Shown piece by piece: positions 18,249 through 24,140 of a DNA stretch of 38,885 nt. The DNA is from Pseudomonadota bacterium (GTDB taxonomy: Bacteria > Pseudomonadota > Gammaproteobacteria > Pseudomonadales > Moraxellaceae). Within the stretch, counting starts at the first letter, position 1, and the number at the start of each line of letters is the position of its first letter. The position numbers and the translations under genes were made by a program. A model generated the notes under the pieces. The model was not told where the DNA came from and did not search any database. It was given only the letters and a program-made list of their open reading frames with translations. The stretch spans positions 1 through 38,885 of the forward strand of contig JAKBFV010000018.1 of the NCBI GenBank assembly GCA_021833365.1, read 5' to 3'.

Positions 18249-19865
18249 TCAACCCGCCAGGACGCGATTGCGCCCCTCACGCTTGGCGCGCAGCAGGGCC
18301 TGATCCGCACGCTCGATCAAAGCCTCCCATTCATCCTGTGCGCGCAATTCACTGACCCCCACCGAACAGGTGATCGGCACCGGCGCACCGGAGAAATGGA
18401 AGGGGCTGGCGGCGACCTCGGCGCGTAGCTTCTCGGCGACGACAAGAGCGGCATCGAGCGCGGTCTGCGGCAGCAGCACGACAAATTCCTCACCGCCGTA
18501 GCGCGCCATGAAGTCGGTCTCGCGCACGGCTTTTTGCAGACTCAGTGCGACCAGGCGCAACACCTTGTCACCGGCGAGATGACCATACTGATCATTGACA
18601 CCCTTGAAACGATCGACGTCGACGATGAGTACACTGAGCGGGTGGCCATAGCGTCGCCAACGCCTGAACTCGAGCCGCGCCCTTTCCTCATAAGCCTGTC
18701 GATTGGCCAGTCCGGTCAGCGCATCGTGGGTGGCGCGATGGTGCTCTTGACGCACCACTTCACGCAGATGGCGGCTCTCTCCTTCGAGGCGGCGCAGCTT
18801 GCTCTCCAGCTCCTGCACCTCGGTATGCAGGCTGCGCGCGCGTCCACCCGACTGCTCGCGATAACCGTCAACGAGACCGACGATGCCATTGAGCCGCTCT
18901 TCGATATTGGCTTGCAGCTGTTCGAGGCTGCTGGCGGCCGCAGCGTGCTGGCGCAGGGCGCTGATCTCACCCTCGACCGAACGCTCGAGCTCCTCCTGCG
19001 CCTGTCGCTCCTGCGCCTGCTGGGTGCTCTGACTGCTGAGAAACTTGTGCACTTCGAGCAGACGTCGTTGCAGATTGAGGAGAAACTCTTCCGTTTCGCG
19101 CGTCCGCGCCAGCACCAGACTCTGATGCAAGGCCAGGGATTGATCGATCAGATCGGCGACGGTATCGGGGCTTTCCGCCTCCGACCAGCGCTGATGCAGA
19201 CTCGTCACGGCCTCGGCATGCTGATCCTGCACTTGCTCGAGCATGCCGAGCAGCACTGCGGCGATACGCTGACGGGCGTCCTGCCACTGACCCTGGGCAT
19301 CGGATACCGGCGCCTCTTCTCCTTCCAGAGAAGGTACAGTCGCCGTATCCTCCGCATGCGCCTTGCCGGGTCGACGGAACCAGCGCCGGAAGAGCCCCCC
19401 CGACTCGCCTTCTTCCACCTCAGCGCGCAGCTGCCGCACGCGCTGCGTGAAGATGGCCATGAACTCGGCGAGCAGCTCCTGCAGCTCACCATGGCCTGCC
19501 CGCGCTTTCGCCTGCAGACTTTCCAGTTGCCGTCTTTGGGCCCGATCCGGCTCGAGATCACCAAATTCTTCGATCAGTTTGGCGAGCAGATCGCTGCGCG
19601 AACCACGCTCCTGCTGGCGATGCTCATCGAGCCGGCGCACCGTGCTCTCCATGGCGTCGACCATGGTGGCGAGTTCCTCACTCTGCCAGTCACCGCGCAG
19701 GAGCTGGCGCAACTCCTTGAGCTGAGTCTCGAGATCGGCATCGATGTTGTCGACCGCCAAAGTGACACAGACGAGGCCACGCCGCAGCAAGGCCTGCCGC
19801 TCCTCGGAACGATCCTGCAGATCGAGATATTTATCGCGCCAAGCCTTGCCGTCTTCCTCAGCCAT
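18249..19865 (-). CDS. dgcP: Diguanylate cyclase, DgcP-like
   Basis: A 538-residue cytoplasmic enzyme making c-di-GMP from two GTP. About 370 N-terminal residues are helical and rich in Glu, Gln, Leu and Arg; the start (EDGKAWRDKYLDLQDRSEER) resembles the DgcP N-terminal domain. The GGDEF domain (about 372-538) has DALTGLANRQAYEE, DVDRFKGVNDQYGH and the active RYGGEEFVVLLP. RETD five residues upstream is the inhibitory I-site for product feedback. The start at 19865 has GGAG seven bases before it. The name rests on order: in P. aeruginosa dgcP (PA5487) also precedes the EEP gene, dsbA and the cytochromes. There it acts at the cell pole and in biofilm control; here that is inference. Confidence 0.85.
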   Translation of the reverse strand: MAEEDGKAWRDKYLDLQDRSEERQALLRRGLVCVTLAVDNIDADLETQLKELRQLLRGDWQSEELATMVDAMESTVRRLDEHRQQERGSRSDLLAKLIEEFGDLEPDRAQRRQLESLQAKARAGHGELQELLAEFMAIFTQRVRQLRAEVEEGESGGLFRRWFRRPGKAHAEDTATVPSLEGEEAPVSDAQGQWQDARQRIAAVLLGMLEQVQDQHAEAVTSLHQRWSEAESPDTVADLIDQSLALHQSLVLARTRETEEFLLNLQRRLLEVHKFLSSQSTQQAQERQAQEELERSVEGEISALRQHAAAASSLEQLQANIEERLNGIVGLVDGYREQSGGRARSLHTEVQELESKLRRLEGESRHLREVVRQEHHRATHDALTGLANRQAYEERARLEFRRWRRYGHPLSVLIVDVDRFKGVNDQYGHLAGDKVLRLVALSLQKAVRETDFMARYGGEEFVVLLPQTALDAALVVAEKLRAEVAASPFHFSGAPVPITCSVGVSELRAQDEWEALIERADQALLRAKREGRNRVLAG

Positions 19866-19889
19866 GACATGCTCCTGCCACCCGCATCC

Positions 19890-19923
19890 ATTATAGTGGG
19901 CTTCCCTCCTCCCGCCATGGCGG
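19890..19923 (-). promoter_or_regulatory. Candidate dgcP promoter with palindrome
   Basis: On the reverse strand a TATAAT (19895-19890) lies 24 bases before the dgcP ATG. The -35 zone holds a perfect 12-bp palindrome, CCGCCATGGCGG (19912-19923), instead of TTGACA, so an activator or repressor site is conceivable. The evidence is pattern only. Confidence 0.35.
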
Positions 19924-19929
19924 ATGATC

Positions 19930-20760
19930 TCAGAGATGCACTTCCATATAGACCGGACGGTGGTCGGACAGCCGCAGATCGAGCACCTGCACACGTTCGA
20001 TGCGCAAGGCGCGACTGGCGAGGATGTGATCGAGGCGCCGCACCGGCCCCCAGCTGGGGTAAGTATCGAGAGGGCCATAAGCCCATTGCCAGTCCATGCT
20101 GCCGAGTGGCGACTGCAGCAGTTCCTGATGCGTGCAGTTGAGATCGCCGAGCAGGAGCACTCGCCGTGCCGTACCGATCAGCTGGCGCACATAGGCGAAC
20201 TGGCGATCACGACCGCGCCCGGTCAGGGCGAGATGCAAGTTGAGGACGAGCAATGGATCCTGCGGATCACCATAGGCCGCCAGGATGGCGCCACGGCCGC
20301 GCAGACCGGGTAGCTGATGGTCTTCGATGTGATAGGGCTGCAAGCGTGACAACAAGCCATTGGCGTACTGTCCGAAACGACCGAGATCGCGGTTGATTTG
20401 CTGGTACTGGAAACGAAAGCCAGCGTGCTGTGCCAGATGCTGTAACTGATTGATGAAGCCGGAACGCAAGGAGCCACCATCGACCTCCTGCAAGGCGACG
20501 ATATCGGCCTGCCGCAAGAGATCGACGATGGCATCGAGAGCGGCACGCGGGTTGCGCGAAGGCAACAAGTGCCGCCAGGAACGCGTGACATAGTGATGCA
20601 GATGCGTCATCGCCATGCCCGCCTGCATATTGAAACTGAGCAGGCGCAGGGGCGCCCCCGCCGACAGGACATCGCCGGTGAGACTGTGGGTGCCACGACA
20701 GGCACCCGCGACACGTGGGTCGATCTCGCGCGGCAGCCAGTCCAAAGGCGCGGCTCTCAC
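19930..20760 (-). CDS. Endonuclease/exonuclease/phosphatase (EEP) family protein
   Basis: A 276-residue protein of the Mg2+-dependent EEP fold. Conserved motifs in order: LSFNMQAG, VALQEVDGG (metal Glu), GRGAILAAYG, LNLHLAL (His), LLLGDLNCT (Asp/Asn), RRLDHILAS and LSDHRPVYMEV (the Asp-His pair). Whether it acts on nucleic acid, phosphoinositide-like or other phosphodiesters cannot be told. No signal peptide is clear. It abuts dsbA (stop 20761) and precedes dgcP, the order seen around PA5488 in P. aeruginosa. The first 40 residues are poorly conserved, and the true start could be further in. Confidence 0.85.
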   Translation of the reverse strand: MRAAPLDWLPREIDPRVAGACRGTHSLTGDVLSAGAPLRLLSFNMQAGMAMTHLHHYVTRSWRHLLPSRNPRAALDAIVDLLRQADIVALQEVDGGSLRSGFINQLQHLAQHAGFRFQYQQINRDLGRFGQYANGLLSRLQPYHIEDHQLPGLRGRGAILAAYGDPQDPLLVLNLHLALTGRGRDRQFAYVRQLIGTARRVLLLGDLNCTHQELLQSPLGSMDWQWAYGPLDTYPSWGPVRRLDHILASRALRIERVQVLDLRLSDHRPVYMEVHL

Positions 20761-21387
20761 TCAGTGACCATGGTGTTCCAGCGCGATCACATAGTCGACG
20801 ACCTGCATCATGCGCGCGGGTTCACCGGCATGATAGTCGACCAGATACTTGCCATCGATGACCAGGCTGGGCACACCTTCGAGCTGATATTGCCGGGCCA
20901 GCTGCGCTGCAGCGTTGACTTTACCGAGCACCACCATCGAGTTCATCAAGGCCGAGAAGTTGGCGCCGGCACCGTGCGCGGTATAGAAACGATCGATGGC
21001 GGCGACGTTGTTGATGAGCTGGATGTTCTGATCACGATGGATGGCATTGAACATGTCGTCGTGCAGCTTGCCGGCGACGCCACGAATCTCGGCGGCGTAG
21101 TAGGCCTGAGCGTCGATCTGCCATTCCGGATTGAGCGCTGCCGGCGTCAGCACGAGATCGACATAGGCTGGCTTCTTACGCGCCCAGGCATCGAGAACAG
21201 GCAGCAAGTGATAGCAGTGCGGGCAACCATACCAGAAGAACTCGCGCACCTGGATACGCTGGGGGTCGGGACGCAGGCTGGGTTGTGGCAGGAGCTGATA
21301 GTCCTTGCCCTCCTGGAAGGCCGGGGCAGCGTAAGCGCCGACACTGAAACAGAAGAAAACAGCCAACAGCACTCGTCGCATGAACAT
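20761..21387 (-). CDS. dsbA: Thiol:disulfide interchange protein DsbA
   Basis: A 208-residue periplasmic oxidoreductase that introduces disulfide bonds. A signal peptide (RRVLLAVFFCFSVGAYA) precedes the thioredoxin fold. The active site is C55-P-H-C58 in FFWYGCPHCYHLLP, the DsbA-type dipeptide, and the cis-Pro loop is GVPSLVIDGKY. Length is that of the P. aeruginosa type. GAGGGAAG precedes the ATG at 21387; an ATG two codons later is an alternative. The frame stays open upstream but without a start signal. The haem proteins nearby (c4, c5) have Cys pairs whose redox state matters for haem attachment. Confidence 0.95.
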   Translation of the reverse strand: MFMRRVLLAVFFCFSVGAYAAPAFQEGKDYQLLPQPSLRPDPQRIQVREFFWYGCPHCYHLLPVLDAWARKKPAYVDLVLTPAALNPEWQIDAQAYYAAEIRGVAGKLHDDMFNAIHRDQNIQLINNVAAIDRFYTAHGAGANFSALMNSMVVLGKVNAAAQLARQYQLEGVPSLVIDGKYLVDYHAGEPARMMQVVDYVIALEHHGH

Positions 21388-21489
21388 GGGTCTTCCCTCT
21401 TTTTCAAATCGGCTGAGGATAGCTGCTCGTGCGGCGCACGGAAAGTATATTATCGTGACGTTCTTTTTCTGCTCTGTCGAGATATCACC

Positions 21490-22098
21490 ATGAAGCCTCA
21501 GGTCGAGGAACTGATCGCCCGTATCCACCAGCTGGAAGGCGAAATCGAAGACGTCTACCGGCAAAAGCGCGCCGAGATGGCGGAGAAAAAGCTGCTCCTC
21601 GCCGACGAGTTCCTCCGCCACCAGCGCATCTACAAGATCGGCTTGATCCGCTTTCTGATCAGCAGTCGTATCCTGGTACTGATCAGTGCACCGATCATCT
21701 ATGCGGTGTGGCTACCGTTTCTATGGCTCGACCTCTGCGTGACCGTCTACCAGACGATCTGCTTCCCCATCTACGGCATCCCCAAGGTGCGGCGCAGCGA
21801 CTATCTCGTCTTCGATCGCGGCATGCTGCCTTATCTCAATCTCATCGAACGCTTCAACTGCTTTTACTGTTCTTATGGCAATGGCATCGCCGCCTATACG
21901 CGCGAGGTGGCGGCGCGCACCGAGCAGTACTGGTGTCCGATCAAACATGCACGCCGGCTGCAAGCCAGCCATGCGCGTTATCACGACTTCTTTGAGCACG
22001 GTGACATGGAAGCCTATCGTCAAGGCCTGGAGCGGCTGCGGCGGCGCTTACGTCGCGAAACGCGGGAAGGATCGCCGGCCTCCACGCCAGAAGAGTGA
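21490..22098 (+). CDS. Conserved membrane protein of unknown function, CxxC...CxxxH
   Basis: A 202-residue product with no family name I can give. Residues 1-48 form a charged coiled coil (QLEGEIEDVYRQKRAEMAEKK). Residues 52-98 are very hydrophobic and probably form a membrane hairpin. The rest has LIERFNCFYCSYGNG (C124, C127) and EQYWCPIKHARR (C149, H153), then an Arg-rich tail. The C-x2-C plus C-x3-H set looks like a metal or Fe-S/haem ligand group, though this is inference. From memory, similar FYCSYGNG...YWCPIKHA proteins occur as uncharacterised genes in other bacteria. It faces away from dsbA and converges on cytochrome c4. The ribosome binding site is weak (GAGATATCACC). Confidence 0.7.
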   Translation: MKPQVEELIARIHQLEGEIEDVYRQKRAEMAEKKLLLADEFLRHQRIYKIGLIRFLISSRILVLISAPIIYAVWLPFLWLDLCVTVYQTICFPIYGIPKVRRSDYLVFDRGMLPYLNLIERFNCFYCSYGNGIAAYTREVAARTEQYWCPIKHARRLQASHARYHDFFEHGDMEAYRQGLERLRRRLRRETREGSPASTPEE

Positions 22099-22127
22099 CT
22101 TTCTCCTGACGTGGCGACGGCAACGGG

Positions 22128-22781
22128 TCAGTGCAGACCCTGGATGAAGCTGGACAGAGCGAGGATATCGGTGTCCGACAGACGCCCGGCGAGCGTCTGC
22201 ATGGGCCCCGGATCACCGGCGCGCGCACTGTCGTTGCGGCGGTAGACCGGCGCATTGAGATCGCCACGACCGGCCGCACGGAAGGCCGTCAGCTGCGCTG
22301 CGACATAGTCGCTGTGCTGGCCCGCCAGATGCGGGAATCCCGCTGCCGGCATGCCTTGCCCGGAGGGACCATGGCAGCTGGCACAAGCCTGCACGCCCAG
22401 CGTCGGGATACCACCGCGCCAGATGCGCTCACCCTGCTCGCGCAGTTCCGGCTTGGTATAACCAACGCCGGTCTTCTGGCTGGAGAACCAGGCGGCGACA
22501 TCGGCCATGTCCTGATCGCTGAGGCCCGCAGCCATGCCATTCATGATGGCATTCTGACGACGACCGGCCTTGAAATCGGACAATTCCTTGACGATATAGC
22601 GCGCGCCTTGACCCGCAAGGCGGGGAAAGTTGGGAGCGACACTGTTGCCATCAGCACCGTGGCAGGCGGCACACGCTGCAGCCTTGGCCTGACCCGCCGT
22701 CGCATCACCCACCAGAGGCGCGGCACTCACGGCCTGCGCCAAACCCAGGACCACCACAGCAGCCCCTATCGACTTGATCAT
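22128..22781 (-). CDS. Dihaem cytochrome c4
   Basis: A 217-residue periplasmic electron carrier. Signal peptide IKSIGAAVVVLGLAQAVSA, then two homologous cytochrome domains: AACAACHGADGNSVAPNFPR (haem 1, about residue 38) and QACASCHGPSGQGMPAAGFP (haem 2, about 138). Axial Met candidates are in NAIMNGMAAGLSDQDM and the matching C-terminal region MQTLAGRLSDTD. It would donate electrons to a terminal oxidase. The start at 22781 follows CAGGGTGA and gives a clean signal peptide; the longer open frame to 22982 is shadow. It is second in a c5-c4 operon. Confidence 0.93.
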   Translation of the reverse strand: MIKSIGAAVVVLGLAQAVSAAPLVGDATAGQAKAAACAACHGADGNSVAPNFPRLAGQGARYIVKELSDFKAGRRQNAIMNGMAAGLSDQDMADVAAWFSSQKTGVGYTKPELREQGERIWRGGIPTLGVQACASCHGPSGQGMPAAGFPHLAGQHSDYVAAQLTAFRAAGRGDLNAPVYRRNDSARAGDPGPMQTLAGRLSDTDILALSSFIQGLH

Positions 22782-22814
22782 TGAAGTCACCCTGAGACGC
22801 CAGCGAAGAAGTGA

Positions 22815-22833
22815 CGGACGCCCGAAGCGTCCG
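22815..22833 (-). promoter_or_regulatory. Intercistronic hairpin between cytochromes c5 and c4
   Basis: CGGACGC, a 5-base loop (TTCGG on the transcript) and GCGTCCG form a stable seven-pair stem in the 59-bp gap. It has no T-run, so it is not a classical terminator. It could protect or process the mRNA and set different levels for the two cytochromes. Confidence 0.45.
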
Positions 22834-22840
22834 ATACGCA

Positions 22841-23131
22841 TCAATGCGAGTTGTACTGAATGGCCGCCTTCAGCTCGGCATCCGTACATTCCGAGCAGGT
22901 GCCCATGGCCGGCATGGTCTTGTAACCATTTTTCGCATGCTGGAACAGAACCGCTGCACCCTGCTTCAGGCGCGGCGCCCAAGCAGCCTTGTCACCATGC
23001 TTGGGAGCACCCATGACGCCGGAACTGTGGCAAGCGGCACAATGCATGTTGTACACCTGCTCACCGGTCATCGCCGCACTGGCAAAACCCGCGGCACCCA
23101 TCAGAACAGCCAAAATCGCTAGCTTTTTCAC
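22841..23131 (-). CDS. Cytochrome c5 family protein
   Basis: A small secreted monohaem cytochrome of about 96 residues. Signal peptide KKLAILAVLMGAAGFASA, haem site MHCAACHSSGVMGAPKHGD, axial Met in YKTMPAMG, and the extra Cys pair TCSECTD. I favour the GTG at 23131, because GGGAG lies eight bases before it and the signal peptide then starts with Val/Met-Lys-Lys. Upstream ATGs at 23146 and 23161 are in frame. It is 48% or so alike by eye with the C-terminal domain of the c5 at 2281 (SSGVMGAPK.GDK), so the two are paralogues. First gene of the c5-c4 pair, divergent from engB. Confidence 0.9.
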   Translation of the reverse strand: MKKLAILAVLMGAAGFASAAMTGEQVYNMHCAACHSSGVMGAPKHGDKAAWAPRLKQGAAVLFQHAKNGYKTMPAMGTCSECTDAELKAAIQYNSH

Positions 23132-23228
23132 GTCAGCAACTCCCATACTATGGACAAACAAACCTGAGATTCGGTAAAACCTCGGGATACGGTGACATCC
23201 GTATTGCTACCACCCAAAAATCGGGTGG

Positions 23229-23234
23229 ATTATA
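23229..23234 (-). promoter_or_regulatory. Candidate -10 box for the c5-c4 operon
   Basis: TATAAT on the reverse strand lies about 97 bases before the c5 start; no good -35 is visible. The CCACCC/GGGTGG inverted repeat just downstream (about 23211-23228) would fall in the early transcript. Confidence 0.35.
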
Positions 23235-23242
23235 TACCAGCT

Positions 23243-23272
23243 TTGACAGAGGCGATATGTCGCCTCTATGCA
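23243..23272 (+). promoter_or_regulatory. Candidate engB promoter with palindromic spacer
   Basis: A perfect TTGACA (23243-23248) is followed 18 bases later by TATGCA (23267-23272). The spacer is almost filled by the palindrome GAGGCGA-TATG-TCGCCTC (23249-23266), starting the base after the -35 box. A repressor bound there would block RNA polymerase. Confidence 0.5.
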
Positions 23273-23299
23273 AATTAATCCTCTCCAGGCCTCTCCTGC

Positions 23300-23932
23300 A
23301 TGAACGAACGCAGCATCCACCACCTGCTCATCGGCGCACAGTTTCTGACCAGCGCCGCCAAGGTCACGCAATGTCCGACTGATCAAGGCTACGAGATCGC
23401 CTTCGCTGGCCGTTCCAATGCCGGCAAATCGAGCGCCATCAATCGCCTGACCCAGCAACGCCAGCTCGCCCGCAGCTCGAAGACGCCGGGCCGCACACAG
23501 CTACTCAACTTCTTTACCCTCGACGAAGAACGCCGTCTCGTCGATCTTCCCGGCTACGGCTATGCGGCTGTCAGCCAGCAATTGCAGGCCGCCTGGAAAC
23601 GCGAGCTGGCCGCCTACCTCAGTACCCGCCAATGCCTGCGCGGACTCATCCTGCTCATGGACATCCGCCACCCTGACAAGGAACTGGACCGCATGCTCCT
23701 CGACTGGGCGGGTGAACGCGGCCTACCGGTCCATATCCTGCTCACCAAGTGCGACAAACTCAATCGCGGCCCCGCCCTGCAAGCTCTGGCGCGCACACAC
23801 CAAGCGCTGGCGACCCGCCCGGGTCAGATCAGCCTGCAGCTCTTTTCCTCGAGCACAGGCGTCGGCATCGAAGAATGCGAAGCCCGCCTCACCCACTGGC
23901 TGGAACTGGCCATTCCGCTCAGTGATGGTTGA
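23300..23932 (+). CDS. engB: Ribosome biogenesis GTPase EngB (YihA/YsxC)
   Basis: A 210-residue TRAFAC GTPase needed for 50S subunit assembly. G-motifs in order: [15 protein letters not shown] (G1), [13 protein letters not shown] (G2), VDLPGYGYA (G3), [10 protein letters not shown] (G4) and FSSSTGVG (G5). Family length is about 200, so it is complete. No clear Shine-Dalgarno precedes the ATG (CAGGCCTCTCCTGC). It converges on polA, the same pairing as engB/polA in Pseudomonas. Confidence 0.96.
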   Translation: MNERSIHHLLIGAQFLTSAAKVTQCPTDQGYEIAFAGRSNAGKSSAINRLTQQRQLARSSKTPGRTQLLNFFTLDEERRLVDLPGYGYAAVSQQLQAAWKRELAAYLSTRQCLRGLILLMDIRHPDKELDRMLLDWAGERGLPVHILLTKCDKLNRGPALQALARTHQALATRPGQISLQLFSSSTGVGIEECEARLTHWLELAIPLSDG

Positions 23933-24140
23933 TGGGATAAGCGGCATAACCAAGCACGACGACCCGCTCATGCAAGAACGATGTGACGAGCGTAGGTCAA
24001 ACTCATCGTTAGCGTCTTGACCCCTATCAATTCCTCATGAATTTTTATCATGCCCGGACATGAGCGTCTTGCCGAAAGCATCGCCTCCTTGCTCACCGTA
24101 GCAGCAGTCATCGACTGCGGACGGGGGAGATGTCAAGGCG

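Noticed and set aside
18534-20141. 535-codon + strand open frame over dgcP and the EEP gene
   Set aside because: It is antisense to two recognisable genes, and its product looks like low-complexity shadow translation.
20569-21489. Upstream extension of the 202-residue membrane protein
   Set aside because: The open frame runs back across dsbA on the opposite strand; the conserved protein begins at the ATG at 21490.
24104-24118. GCAGTC-ATC-GACTGC hairpin between engB and polA as a terminator
   Set aside because: Only six pairs and no T-run on either strand.
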